Notes: generated by a model from the letters alone, not told the origin. DNA of 35,779 nucleotides from Candidatus Saccharibacteria bacterium RIFCSPHIGHO2_12_FULL_41_12 (GCA_001790445.1 MGCQ01000002.1:1-35779); one strand, 5' to 3'; positions 15,504 through 24,017 are shown, counted from the stretch's first letter. Numbers and translations are program-made.

Positions 15504-16025
15504 TTGGACTACGACGCATTTCTAAAACCATACGCAGAAGGTAAAGTCATCAACACAGTTATTGAGATAACCAAAGGCTCAACTGCAAAGATAGAGTATG
15601 ACCGCAAAAATTGTGCATTTTATTTGGACCGAGTTGAACCAAGTATCTTTGCCAAGCCAGGAAACTACGGATTTATCCCCAACACACTGGATGATGATGG
15701 TGATGCTCTGGATACTTTGGTACTTGCAGATGAATCAATCCCAATGGGCGTGTATTTAAAGGCAAAAGTTATCGGAGTGCTCAAATTCGAAGATGACGGC
15801 GAGATGGACCACAAAATTCTTTGTGTCCCTGAGGATGACCGCAATATTGCCAACGAGATTAATGATTTTGGAGACATATCACCAACCTTGATCAAAAAAA
15901 TTGAGCATCATTTTACTCATTATAAGGACTTGAAAAAACCCGGCTCAACTATCTCCAAAGGTTGGGGAGACGCCACAGAAGCTCACAAAATCATTGAAGA
16001 ATGCATAGAGGCCTGGAGCAAATAG
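15504..16025 (+). CDS. ppa: Inorganic pyrophosphatase, family I
   Basis: The enzyme splits pyrophosphate into two phosphates, pulling nucleotide and polymer synthesis forward. The 173-aa protein has the family layout: EITKGSTAKIEYD near 22-35 (normally EIPKGS..KYE), KPGNYGFIPNT near 51-61, and the metal-binding signature DDDGDALDTLV near 62-73, followed by EDDRN near 111. The TTG start is chosen because AAAAGGA stands 7 nt upstream and the residues after it begin the fold directly. It has its own promoter. A CCGAAT/ATTCGG hairpin follows the stop (about 16029-16053). Confidence 0.92.
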   Translation: MDYDAFLKPYAEGKVINTVIEITKGSTAKIEYDRKNCAFYLDRVEPSIFAKPGNYGFIPNTLDDDGDALDTLVLADESIPMGVYLKAKVIGVLKFEDDGEMDHKILCVPEDDRNIANEINDFGDISPTLIKKIEHHFTHYKDLKKPGSTISKGWGDATEAHKIIEECIEAWSK

Positions 16026-16074
16026 TAACCGAATATTCATTTGTTGAATTCGGCTTAAGTCTCGACATTTGTGA

Positions 16075-16080
16075 TATAAT
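16075..16080 (+). promoter_or_regulatory. -10 box of the coiled-coil/NUDIX gene pair
   Basis: TATAAT ends 11 nt before the ATG at 16092. There is no Shine-Dalgarno, so the leader would be nil or only a few nucleotides. Confidence 0.45.
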
Positions 16081-16091
16081 TCATATTAATT

Positions 16092-16436
16092 ATGAGCGAT
16101 AACGCAACAAAAAAGGATCTGGAGAATCTAGGCAAAAGTCTAGAGGCTTCTTTTGATAAAAAAATTGATAAAAAAATAGATAAAGCTGTGACAGACCTGT
16201 CTGAGATTATCGCTAATTTTGCCCAACAAGTAGATGTAAGGTTTAATAAGTTAGAATCAAGAGTTGATGAGTTAGATAAGAAATTTGACAGGCTTTTACA
16301 GACTATTGATGGTTTTGTCTCTCGCATTGATTCATATGAGACAGAAAATGCTATGCGTGATCGTCAGTTCGAACGATTGTTAAAATGGGCTCGTAAAGTT
16401 TCTAAAAAAACAGGCATTCCCCTAGAGAATTTGTAA
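16092..16436 (+). CDS. Small coiled-coil protein
   Basis: The 114-aa protein has no recognised enzyme motif. It has heptad-like repeats through most of its length (KKIDKKIDKAVTDLSEII, then VRFNKLESRVDELDKKFDRLL), predicting a long coiled coil, and a basic C-terminal tail (LLKWARKVSKKTG). There is no signal peptide or membrane segment. Similar short coiled-coil proteins are common in CPR genomes. The NUDIX gene begins 1 nt after its stop, so the two are one transcript. Confidence 0.75.
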   Translation: MSDNATKKDLENLGKSLEASFDKKIDKKIDKAVTDLSEIIANFAQQVDVRFNKLESRVDELDKKFDRLLQTIDGFVSRIDSYETENAMRDRQFERLLKWARKVSKKTGIPLENL

Positions 16437-16437
16437 G

Positions 16438-16992
16438 ATGTCTGAAAACAAAATTCCTGACGAAGCTAAAAAGGTTTTTGTCGGTGAAATATTTGATGTT
16501 TATCAATGGGAGCAGGAGCTTTACGATGGTAGCATTACAACTTATGAAATGCTCAAGCGCGCTGACACCGTGCAGGTCTTGGCAATTGTCGAGGGCAAAC
16601 TAGTCATATTAATAGACGAACAGCCTTTTCGGGGCAAAAAACTATGTTTTCCAGCTGGTAAAGTCGAGCCGGGTGAAGATTGGCTGACAGCCGCAAAACG
16701 AGAGACTAAGGAAGAGGCAGGTATGACATTTGCTGACTGGCGATTGATATATGTTGAGGACAATATTCCCCGCATGGAGTATGCAAGTGTATTTTTTGTA
16801 GCCCAAAATCTAGTTAGTCGTGGAGAGCAAACACCTGACCCGGGTGAAAAAATAGAGGTAACTTTGCGAGAATTTGCAGAGGTAAAAGACATTGTTATGA
16901 ATAATGTGGACGAACATCTTAGATTTGCCAAGCCTATTTTTGAACAAATTGACTCATTGCAGCAGATTATTGACTTGCCAGAACATAAATAG
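16438..16992 (+). CDS. NUDIX hydrolase, ADP-ribose pyrophosphatase-like
   Basis: The 184-aa protein has an intact Nudix box, GKVEPGEDWLTAAKRETKEEAGM, near residues 76-98, preceded by VQVLAIVEGKLVILIDEQ and FPAGKVEPGE. This resembles ADP-ribose or ADP-sugar pyrophosphatases, although the substrate is not proven. The start follows the coiled-coil gene stop by 1 nt without its own ribosome-binding site, suggesting re-initiation. The gap promoter begins at the end of this gene. Confidence 0.88.
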   Translation: MSENKIPDEAKKVFVGEIFDVYQWEQELYDGSITTYEMLKRADTVQVLAIVEGKLVILIDEQPFRGKKLCFPAGKVEPGEDWLTAAKRETKEEAGMTFADWRLIYVEDNIPRMEYASVFFVAQNLVSRGEQTPDPGEKIEVTLREFAEVKDIVMNNVDEHLRFAKPIFEQIDSLQQIIDLPEHK

Positions 16993-17022
16993 TTGTCACT
17001 GGCGTCAAATATTGTTTATAAT
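16993..17022 (+). promoter_or_regulatory. gap operon promoter
   Basis: TTGTCA (16993-16998), an 18-bp spacer and TATAAT (17017-17022) are followed by a leader of about 35 nt with AAAAGGG about 10 nt before the gap ATG. Confidence 0.65.
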
Positions 17023-17062
17023 GATTATGAGAATCAAGTAATCTAACAAAAGGGTGTAAATA

Positions 17063-18265
17063 ATGGGTAAAACAAAAGTTGCTATTAATGGTTTTGGTAG
17101 AATCGGGCGGAGTGCGTTCAAAATTGCTTTTGACCGACCTGATCTCGAAATAGTTGCAATTAATGATTTAACTGATAACAAGACTTTGGCTCATCTACTG
17201 AAATATGACAGTAATTATGGCACATACTCTCACGACGTATCTGCAGATGAAAGCGGCATCACAGTTGATGGCAAGAAGATTCAAGTGCTTGCCGAAAAAG
17301 ATCCAAGCCTTTTGCCGTGGACGAATTTAGGCATAGATGTAGTTATCGAATGTACAGGGCGTTTTACCAAAAAAGAAGACGCAGAGCTTCATATCAAAGC
17401 AGGAGCCAAACGAGTGGTGTTGTCTAGCCCGACCAAAAGTGAGGGAATCGATACTATTGTCTATGGAGCCAATGAAGAAAAGCTCAAGACAGCTACTCCA
17501 GTAATCAGCAATGCAAGTTGTACCACTAATTCTTTGGGTGCAGTTATGGCGATACTTGACGAGGCGATTGGCATAGAAAAAGCCTTGCTGACGACGGTGC
17601 ACAGCTATACTGCCAGCCAAGTCCTGCAGGACGCACCGTCAAAAGATCTCCGCGAAGGACGAAATGCCGCAGAGAATATCGTACCGACAACAACTGGTGC
17701 AGCTGTGGCCGTGGCGTTGACATTGCCCCAGTTAAAGGGCAAATTTGATGGTATGAGCGTGCGGGTTCCGACTCCTGTAGTATCACTAAGTGACGTGACT
17801 ATTTTGTTCAAAAAAGACACTTCTGTTGATGAGATCAATGCTATTTTGAAAAAGGCAGCCAATGAGCCGTTTTATCAAGGCATACTTGCAGTTAGTGATG
17901 TGCCACTAGTGAGCAGTGATTATATTGGCAATAGTCACTCTGGAATTGTTGATCTGCTACTGACTAATGTCGTTGGAGGCAATTTGGCCAAGGTAGTCGT
18001 TTGGTATGACAACGAATGGGGCTATAGCAATCGTCTGGTTGAAGAAGTTGCAGACGTGGGCAAACTACTGCAAGAAGGTGGAGGACTTGGCTTACCCAAA
18101 ACTCCCCAGCTCCCAGAGAGCGACCAAGCGACCAGAACCGATTTTTCTTCAGTCGACGTAGCTACGGCTATGCCTTCTTCAGATAAAATCAATTCTGAAC
18201 CACCTGGATCACACTCTGATGAGCAGGCGATTTCGGGCAAGCCAAGTTCGGGGCTCGCTCAGTGA
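17063..18265 (+). CDS. gap: Glyceraldehyde-3-phosphate dehydrogenase with a C-terminal extension
   Basis: The enzyme oxidises glyceraldehyde-3-phosphate with NAD(P) and phosphate in glycolysis. Seen: Rossmann start INGFGRIGRSAFK, INDLTDN (Asp that favours NAD), and catalytic SNASCTTNSLG with Cys near 152. The C-terminal helix NEWGYSNRLVEEV closes the normal domain near 325. The protein then continues to 400 aa with a low-complexity Pro/Ser/Asp-rich tail of about 60 residues (GLPKTPQLPESD... to SGLAQ) that is not part of the family fold. The last codon overlaps the rpiB GTG (GTGA). It is the first gene of the gap-rpiB-rpe-tkt operon. Confidence 0.96.
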   Translation: MGKTKVAINGFGRIGRSAFKIAFDRPDLEIVAINDLTDNKTLAHLLKYDSNYGTYSHDVSADESGITVDGKKIQVLAEKDPSLLPWTNLGIDVVIECTGRFTKKEDAELHIKAGAKRVVLSSPTKSEGIDTIVYGANEEKLKTATPVISNASCTTNSLGAVMAILDEAIGIEKALLTTVHSYTASQVLQDAPSKDLREGRNAAENIVPTTTGAAVAVALTLPQLKGKFDGMSVRVPTPVVSLSDVTILFKKDTSVDEINAILKKAANEPFYQGILAVSDVPLVSSDYIGNSHSGIVDLLLTNVVGGNLAKVVVWYDNEWGYSNRLVEEVADVGKLLQEGGGLGLPKTPQLPESDQATRTDFSSVDVATAMPSSDKINSEPPGSHSDEQAISGKPSSGLAQ

Positions 18266-18753
18266 GGATAGCTCTCAGCACTGACCACGCAGGGTTTGGG
18301 GCAGTAAAACAGCTAGCATCTTTTTTAACAGGGCTGGGGCATGAAGTGATAGATTATGGACCAAAAGAATTTGTGGTCACGGACGATTATCCTGATTTTA
18401 TCCGTCCATGCGCTGAGGCCGTAGCGAGTGGCGAATGCGAAGTGGGCATTATCTATGGCGGGAGTGGGCAAGGCGAGGCAATGGTTGCCAACAGAGTCAA
18501 AGGTGCTCGCTGCGGAGTGTTCTACTCTCCGGCAAAAGCGGTAGAACCGATAGATGCAGAGGGCAATATGTCAGAAGATGAATACGAAATTCTCAAGCTT
18601 AATCGTCAACATAATCACGCCAACATGCTAAGTCTGGCAGCAAGATTTTTGACTCAGCAACAGATTGAAAAAGCAGTCAAAACTTGGCTTGATACTCCAT
18701 GGAGTGATGAAGAACGACACTCTCGCCGAGTAAAAAAGATCGACGAGGCTTAA
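18262..18753 (+). CDS. rpiB: Ribose-5-phosphate isomerase B
   Basis: The enzyme interconverts ribose-5-phosphate and ribulose-5-phosphate. The 163-aa protein has STDHAGF near 6-12, YGGSGQGEAMVANRVKGARCG near 70-90 and NRQHNHANMLSLAARF near 118-133. The common catalytic Cys of the E. coli enzyme (CGTG) is replaced by GGSG, and a Glu follows (GQGEA), the pattern of the mycobacterial type where Glu acts as base. The GTG start overlaps the gap stop. The gene feeds ribose phosphate to nucleotide synthesis. Confidence 0.92.
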   Translation: MRIALSTDHAGFGAVKQLASFLTGLGHEVIDYGPKEFVVTDDYPDFIRPCAEAVASGECEVGIIYGGSGQGEAMVANRVKGARCGVFYSPAKAVEPIDAEGNMSEDEYEILKLNRQHNHANMLSLAARFLTQQQIEKAVKTWLDTPWSDEERHSRRVKKIDEA

Positions 18754-18756
18754 TCA

Positions 18757-19401
18757 ATGTGCGAGGTTTGCCCAACAGTTACAGCTTTTGATATAGGTGA
18801 GTACAACAGGCAAATGAGAGTTAATACAAGCTTCGCAAAAAGAATACATGTAGATCTTATGGATGGTGTTTTCGCCCCTAGCAAATCGCCAAACTTGTGT
18901 GATATTTGGTTGCCTCAGATTGCTATCAGCGATATACATCTTATGTATCAGAAGCCACACGATTACCTAGAAGAGTTGATCAGGCTCAGGCCAAATATGG
19001 TGATTATCCATGCTGAGGCCGATGCTCATCATATGCATTTTGCTGCAGAGCTACATAAAGAAGGTATCAAGGCAGGACTGGCTGTTTTGGCTGACACGTC
19101 GATTGAGTCAGTCGAAAGAATTATGCATAGCTTTGACCAGATACTTGTTTTTAGTGGTAATTTGGGTTATCAAGGTGGAAGCGCAGTTGATCTTTCTCTA
19201 CTGAGAAAGGCTGATTATGTCAAAGAGCATCATCCAGAAGCAGAACTTGCTTGGGACGGTGGAATCAGTGACCAAAACGCCAAACAACTGGCAGATGGCG
19301 GAATAGACGTGCTTAATACAGGTGGCTATATTCAAAAAGCCGACAATCCACAAGCAAATTACAACAAAATTATGGACTTAATCAGCGGATCACAGGTATA
19401 A
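18757..19401 (+). CDS. rpe: Ribulose-phosphate 3-epimerase-like protein
   Basis: The 214-aa TIM-barrel protein has RIHVDLMDGVFAPSKS near 29-44 (family: H-V-D-x-M-D-G-x-F-V-P), VIIHAEADAH near 81-90, FSGNLGYQGG near 129-138 (usually PGFGGQ) and LAWDGGIS near 164-171 (second catalytic Asp). It is divergent but keeps both Asp and the metal-binding His positions. It should interconvert ribulose- and xylulose-5-phosphate. It starts 3 nt after rpiB. Its position between rpiB and transketolase fits this role. Confidence 0.85.
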   Translation: MCEVCPTVTAFDIGEYNRQMRVNTSFAKRIHVDLMDGVFAPSKSPNLCDIWLPQIAISDIHLMYQKPHDYLEELIRLRPNMVIIHAEADAHHMHFAAELHKEGIKAGLAVLADTSIESVERIMHSFDQILVFSGNLGYQGGSAVDLSLLRKADYVKEHHPEAELAWDGGISDQNAKQLADGGIDVLNTGGYIQKADNPQANYNKIMDLISGSQV

Positions 19402-19402
19402 T
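19397..19402 (+). promoter_or_regulatory. Possible internal promoter before tktN
   Basis: TATAAT overlaps the rpe stop codon and ends 10 nt before the tktN ATG. TGGACT 18 bp upstream is a fair -35. It may add transcription for the transketolase pair. Confidence 0.35.
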
Positions 19403-19412
19403 CATAAATAAT

Positions 19413-20279
19413 ATGGGTGACAAAACAAAAACACTTACATTTAAAGAATTAAAAAAACAAGCTAACGACATCCGCGTCAGTATTATCAAGATGGTCGAAG
19501 CAGCTGGTTCTGGCCACCCCGGCGGGTCACTCGGATTGGCAGACATATTCACAGCTCTGTATTTTGACGTGATGAACTGCGACCCTAAAAATCCTGATTG
19601 GGGAGAACGAGATATATTGCTACTTAGTAACGGACATTGTGTACCGGTGCAATACGCGACTATGGCCCATGCTGGGTTTTTTGATACAAAGGAATTGATC
19701 ACTTTGCGCAAGCACAAGTCCAGGCTGCAAGGACACCCTGAAAGACATGCACTTCCTGGTCTTGAAAACACCAGTGGTCCATTGGGTTGTGGGCTATCTC
19801 AGGCCTGCGGGATGGCTCTAGCTATGAGGATGAATAAGCAAACTAACAGGTATATTTATGTGGTTATGGGGGACGGAGAACTAGATGAGGGTAATGTTTG
19901 GGAAGCTGCTATGCTGGCACCAAAATACAATCTAAATAATATTATTGGGATCGTTGATCGTAACAATATCCAGATTGACGGACCAACAGAAAACATTATG
20001 CCTCTGGGAGATTTAAAACAAAAGTGGGAAGCTTTTGGTTGGAACGCAGTTGATATAGACGGCAATAACATTGAGGCAGTAATTAGTGCTATTGATATGG
20101 CAAAAGCTGTTAAAGAAAAACCGACAGTCTTGATAGCACGGACAACCCCGGGCAAGGGCGTGAGTTTTATGGAAAACGATTACCACTGGCACGGCGTAGC
20201 TCCAAACGCCGATCAAGCAAAAGTAGCGCTTGATGATTTACATGAATTGGGCGCAAAGATTGAGAGCGAACATGAGTGA
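19413..20279 (+). CDS. tktA1: Transketolase, N-terminal (TPP-binding) subunit
   Basis: The 288-aa chain corresponds to the first domain of transketolase. It starts with DIRVSIIKMVEAAGSGHPGG (usual start of the fold), has SNGHCVPVQY near 69-78, and carries the thiamine diphosphate motif GDG..NN (VMGDGELDEG near 149 to DRNNIQID near 179). It transfers two-carbon units between sugar phosphates once paired with the C-terminal subunit. The genes overlap by 8 nt and are translated together. Split transketolases are known in archaea and several bacterial groups including CPR; nothing suggests breakage. The gene symbol is nominal. Confidence 0.93.
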   Translation: MGDKTKTLTFKELKKQANDIRVSIIKMVEAAGSGHPGGSLGLADIFTALYFDVMNCDPKNPDWGERDILLLSNGHCVPVQYATMAHAGFFDTKELITLRKHKSRLQGHPERHALPGLENTSGPLGCGLSQACGMALAMRMNKQTNRYIYVVMGDGELDEGNVWEAAMLAPKYNLNNIIGIVDRNNIQIDGPTENIMPLGDLKQKWEAFGWNAVDIDGNNIEAVISAIDMAKAVKEKPTVLIARTTPGKGVSFMENDYHWHGVAPNADQAKVALDDLHELGAKIESEHE

Positions 20280-21243
20280 TTTGCATTTAGTGGACATGGG
20301 CAATGAACTTGCGAAGGAGCCAACCAGAAAAGGCTTTGGGCGGGGGCTACTAAAAGCTGGGCAGATTGACGAAAACGTCGTAGCGGCGTGTGCTGATTTG
20401 ACTGGTTCTACCTGTATGGATAGTTTTGCAAAAGAATTTCCAGAGAGGTTTGTGCAGGTTGGAGTCGCCGAGCAGAATTTGGTAACAGTCGGCTCAGGAC
20501 TGGCTGCGCAGGGAAAAACCCCTTTTGTCAGTAGCTATGCGGCCTTTAGTCCAGGGCGTAACTGGGAGCAGATAAGGACTACGATTTGCCTGAACAATCA
20601 GCCTGTCAATGTGGTTGGGTCACACGCTGGGATCTCTGTTGGACCGGACGGCGCAACTCACCAAATGTTAGAGGATATAGCTCTGATGAGAGTGCTACCA
20701 AATATGGTTGTAGTTGTCCCCTGTGATGGACCAGAGGCAGAGCGAGCTACTTTAGCACTTGCTAAGGACGATAGACCGTCATACCTGAGGCTCGCGCGTG
20801 AAGCCAGTCCGATTATTACAACTGACAAAACACCTTTTGAAATTGGCAAAGCCTACGTATTTTCTGAGGGCACGGATTTGACAATTATATCTACTGGCAC
20901 TATGACGGCCCAGGCAATGATAGCTAGCGAGCAACTTTATAAACAAGGGGTTGAAGTTGAGGTAGTGCATGTACCGACTATCAAGCCACTAGACAAAGAA
21001 ACAATTCTCAAAAGCGTACGAAAGACCAAAAAGGTGATAACGATCGAAGAAGGTCAAGTAGCCGGCGGGCTGGCTGGCGCAGTGGCAGAACTTTTGGCAG
21101 AAAATTATCCAGCGCCAATGAAAAGACTCGGTGTGCATGATCGATTTGGTGAGTCAGGCACACCAGCAGAACTACTAGAAGACTTTGGTCTAACCGCCCA
21201 CCACATCAAATTAGCCGTCCACGAATTTATCTCTCAAAAATAA
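20272..21243 (+). CDS. tktA2: Transketolase, C-terminal subunit
   Basis: The ORF opens at 20230, but the ATG at 20272 (MSDLHLVDMGNELAKEPTRK) is preferred because it gives a normal chain start and a short ATGAGTGA overlap with the first subunit. The 323-aa chain holds the pyrimidine-binding domain with RFVQVGVAEQNLV (catalytic Glu) near 63-75, PDGATHQMLEDIALMR near 128-143, and a C-terminal regulatory domain (VEVVHVPTIKPLDKETI). Both subunits are needed. It faces the small membrane protein gene, whose 3' end overlaps it by 17 nt. Confidence 0.92.
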   Translation: MSDLHLVDMGNELAKEPTRKGFGRGLLKAGQIDENVVAACADLTGSTCMDSFAKEFPERFVQVGVAEQNLVTVGSGLAAQGKTPFVSSYAAFSPGRNWEQIRTTICLNNQPVNVVGSHAGISVGPDGATHQMLEDIALMRVLPNMVVVVPCDGPEAERATLALAKDDRPSYLRLAREASPIITTDKTPFEIGKAYVFSEGTDLTIISTGTMTAQAMIASEQLYKQGVEVEVVHVPTIKPLDKETILKSVRKTKKVITIEEGQVAGGLAGAVAELLAENYPAPMKRLGVHDRFGESGTPAELLEDFGLTAHHIKLAVHEFISQK

Positions 21244-21685
21244 CGCCTAGAAGACCTAGTTGGTCGGTTCTACTCTTCCAAATTTCTCCGTCTGGTTTTG
21301 TCAAAACTCCATCTGGACATGCGCCTGGGTGCCCTAGGTTATCATACGTTGCAGCATGCTCCCCAAGTTCATCAAGAGTACGCTCGCTTTTTATAACATC
21401 ACCACCGGCTTTGCTACAATATAATTCTGCATGAACTCCAGGTTTATCGACACGATATATTCCACCAACAAAAGTTCCCCCGGCATATATGTTATCCGCG
21501 GATGATCTTAAAATCCTCTCACCACCAAAATTTATTGTGGCTGCTAGCAACCCCGCAACTGCAAAGTATGTAGCTAGTTGTCCGTCATTAAATCTTCTTT
21601 TCTTGGTACTTATAACTTCTGGCGTCTTCTTGGGTGGGTTTCGCCTTCCATTAGCGTCCTCTATACCAGTATTGGGCTTGCCCAT
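21227..21685 (-). CDS. Single-pass membrane protein of unknown function
   Basis: The 152-aa protein has a basic N-terminal cytosolic part (residues 1-35), one membrane segment near 37-57 (QLATYFAVAGLLAATINFGG) and an outside domain of about 95 residues with two Cys (YCSKAGG, HPGACPDG) that could form a disulfide. No family is recognised. It has its own near-perfect promoter and a good AAAGGAG 7 nt before ATG. It overlaps the tkt gene end by 17 nt on the opposite strand. Confidence 0.7.
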   Translation of the reverse strand: MGKPNTGIEDANGRRNPPKKTPEVISTKKRRFNDGQLATYFAVAGLLAATINFGGERILRSSADNIYAGGTFVGGIYRVDKPGVHAELYCSKAGGDVIKSERTLDELGEHAATYDNLGHPGACPDGVLTKPDGEIWKSRTDQLGLLGVIFER

Positions 21686-21711
21686 AGTTTACTCCTTTAC
21701 AATTAACTCAA

Positions 21712-21740
21712 ATTATACACTTTATATATAATATTGTCAA
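21712..21740 (-). promoter_or_regulatory. Consensus promoter of the membrane protein gene
   Basis: On the minus strand TTGACA (21740-21735), a 17-bp spacer and TATAAT (21717-21712) are a perfect sigma-70-type promoter, the best in the window. Confidence 0.8.
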
Positions 21741-21824
21741 AGGTAGTATTTTAATATTCATTCAGAGAGTTGCCTGTGGTATGATAACCATAAGCGTGAA
21801 TTAAAATAAATGGAGAACGCGTAA

Positions 21825-22736
21825 GTGTCTTTGCCAATAGAAGAGATTAAGAATAACACTGCCAAAGCGAGAGAGCTGATGACTAGGGCTACAGCAGAGC
21901 ATTTTGCCGTGGGCGCTTTTAATTTGGATAATCAAGACACGCTCAAAGCGGTTGCACGGGCTGCAGTTGCTAAGAATTCGCCAGTTTTGGTAGAGGTTAG
22001 CCAAGGCGAAGTTGATGCAATTGGTCTCGATAACATCAGGGATGTGGTTGACAACTACAAACAAGAACTGGGGCTAGAGGTATATATCAACCTGGACCAC
22101 AGTCCTACTGTAGAAGCCTGCAAAGCTGCGATAGATGCAGGATTTGAATTTATCCATATTGATATTTCGCAGGCTAATAAAGGCGCCAGCGAGGATGAAA
22201 TTATTGCCAAGACCAAAGAAGTAGTCGAATACGCCAAGACAACTGGTGCGCTGGTGGAAAGCGAACCGCATTATTTTGGAGGAAGTTCAAATGTCCATGA
22301 GGAAAAGATTGATTTTGAAGAGATCAAAAAGACCTTTTCAACCCCAGAGGGGGCAAAAGCATTTGTTGACGTGACTGGAATTGATACATTTGCGGTTGCC
22401 ATAGGTAATTTACATGGATCTTATCCAGTTCCAAAAATACTTGATTTGGCATTGCTCAGTAGAGTTAGAGCAGCAATTAACTGCAATATTAGTTTGCACG
22501 GTGGCAGTGGTACGCCAGGGCATTATTTTAGAAACGCAGCAGTGATTGGCGTGACAAAGATAAATATCAACTCTGATATGAGAATTGCTTATCGCAAAAC
22601 GCTAGAGAAGGTCTTAAAAGAAAATCCCAAAGAATTCGCGGTTGTGAAACTAATGGACGAAGTTATCGGGGCTGTTCAAGATGTTGTAGAGGATAAAATT
22701 GACATGTTTGGTTCTGCTGGAAAGGCAAGACCTTAG
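21825..22736 (+). CDS. fba: Class II fructose-bisphosphate aldolase
   Basis: The zinc-dependent enzyme splits fructose-1,6-bisphosphate to two triose phosphates. The 303-aa protein has FAVGAFNLDNQDT near 26-38, INLDHSPTVEACKAAID near 86-102 (Asp base and metal His), ESEPHYFGG near 142, AVAIGNLHGSY near 185-195 (metal His) and SLHGGSGTP near 221-229 (third His). The sequence is close to the tagatose/fructose aldolase group, so tagatose bisphosphate is a possible substrate. The GTG start has GGAGAAC 7 nt before it. It faces a class I aldolase gene. Confidence 0.9.
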   Translation: MSLPIEEIKNNTAKARELMTRATAEHFAVGAFNLDNQDTLKAVARAAVAKNSPVLVEVSQGEVDAIGLDNIRDVVDNYKQELGLEVYINLDHSPTVEACKAAIDAGFEFIHIDISQANKGASEDEIIAKTKEVVEYAKTTGALVESEPHYFGGSSNVHEEKIDFEEIKKTFSTPEGAKAFVDVTGIDTFAVAIGNLHGSYPVPKILDLALLSRVRAAINCNISLHGGSGTPGHYFRNAAVIGVTKININSDMRIAYRKTLEKVLKENPKEFAVVKLMDEVIGAVQDVVEDKIDMFGSAGKARP

Positions 22737-22858
22737 ACAAACTACAGATTTGGCGTCTTTCAGCCAAAAACCTGTAGTTCGCACTCAGCGTACCTTTTAG
22801 TACGCTTCATTTACGAGCCTCGCTTTTTAACTGAAATACACTCAAACCTGAAGTTTGT
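22737..22858. terminator. Structured region between the two aldolase genes
   Basis: It contains a hairpin AACTACAG..TTTGGC/GCCAAA..CTGTAGTT (22740-22779) directly after the stop, and a second hairpin AGCGTAC/GTACGCT (22787-22806). An outer pairing ACAAACT/AGTTTGT (22737-22743 with 22852-22858) competes with the first hairpin. The genes converge here, so a two-way terminator is the simplest reading. T-runs are short. Confidence 0.5.
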
Positions 22859-22872
22859 TGGATTATTGAAGA

Positions 22873-23886
22873 TTATTTGCGTAATACGTTGGCGTTGGTT
22901 TGTGTAGCTTTGAGAAATTCTTGTTGAGTTCCGGAGTGGTCACTAACACCAAATTTTTTCAAGGCTTCTGATTGGACCCCACGCCCATAACTGGCGCTTA
23001 ATATAGGATCTTCAGCATTGGCAATTGCATTGACAGCTTTTAAGCATTCGGTTGACTGGGGTATACTTAAACCGCCTGATAGAAACACAACTGTGCCAAA
23101 TTCTTTTGGCAATACGTCTCTTATGACTTTTAGGGTTCTGGTCGCAATGTCTCGGTAGTCAAGAGGAGTCGCATCGCTAACAGTTTCTTTGCCAGGTAAC
23201 ACAAAACCAATCTTTAGAATTATCGCTGATAAATCTACGCCTTCTTTTTGCATCGAACTAACCACGGTTGGCAATACATATCTAGCGGCTGCTTCACACT
23301 GGTCAATACTATGAGCTCCCCCCTCATGTTGGGGGTTCATTTTGGCGTAAGATATCTCAGGTTCCACAATGGGTATTAGCCCTTGGTCTTGGTTAGCTTT
23401 GGCGTAATGTGCTAATCCTTCTGCGTTGGTCTGGACATTTGTCTGATAATCAGCATTTGTGGGATCACCAACGGCAATAAAGCTTCTCCACTTTGTACCG
23501 ACGGCTCCCAATGACTTAGACTCACCGAGGAGTGACTCTAGTGTTTCAAATCCTTTTGTCACGTTATACCCGTTTTGTTCGTCCGTATCTAGCCCTTGGT
23601 CGACTTTAACAAAAGTTCCAATCCCTTTGCTGCTAAGTAGGGCAACGGCGTTTTGCTCATTAACTGTTTGATTGGCTGTGGACGGGTGTAATATGACGCC
23701 TCCTACATAAGCTTCTACCCCCCCTGTTGTTAGTAGGTCATCTCGATATTTCTCTGCAAGCTCTACGCTGGGCGTGAGACCGACAGAAGAGAGTCTTTTA
23801 CTAATTGTTCCTGGGCTTTCATCCAGCGCTGCAATTATTTTTGTATTTAACCCAACATTTTGAAGTTTTGTCGATAAATCGCTCAC
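22873..23886 (-). CDS. fbaB: Class I fructose-bisphosphate aldolase
   Basis: The 337-aa Schiff-base aldolase is of the animal/plant type. Seen: IIAALDESPGTISKRL near 17-32 (family AADESTGSIAKRL), GVILHPST, FVKVDQG near 92-98, GTKWRSFIAVG near 130-140, PIVEPEI near 172-178, the Schiff-base region AIILKIGFVLPGKE near 219-232, and VFLSGGLS near 268. It carries out the same reaction as the opposite class II enzyme without metal, so the cell has both types side by side. The GTG start has a perfect AGGAGG 5 nt upstream. A TATAAT lies at 23920-23925 (minus). Confidence 0.92.
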   Translation of the reverse strand: MSDLSTKLQNVGLNTKIIAALDESPGTISKRLSSVGLTPSVELAEKYRDDLLTTGGVEAYVGGVILHPSTANQTVNEQNAVALLSSKGIGTFVKVDQGLDTDEQNGYNVTKGFETLESLLGESKSLGAVGTKWRSFIAVGDPTNADYQTNVQTNAEGLAHYAKANQDQGLIPIVEPEISYAKMNPQHEGGAHSIDQCEAAARYVLPTVVSSMQKEGVDLSAIILKIGFVLPGKETVSDATPLDYRDIATRTLKVIRDVLPKEFGTVVFLSGGLSIPQSTECLKAVNAIANAEDPILSASYGRGVQSEALKKFGVSDHSGTQQEFLKATQTNANVLRK

Positions 23887-24017
23887 AGTTTCCTCCTAAA
23901 TTTACTAATTTATAAGACTATTATAGCAAAACTTGGCTAAGTAAATTCTAAATACTTGATATCATGTGGCCAGTTATGTCACAATATACTGAACAATAGT
24001 AAGCTAGGAGGTGGGGC

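Noticed and set aside
20230-20271. Upstream Met of the C-terminal transketolase ORF
   Set aside because: It would overlap the N-terminal subunit by 50 nt and adds residues foreign to the family. ATG 20272 gives the usual short overlap.
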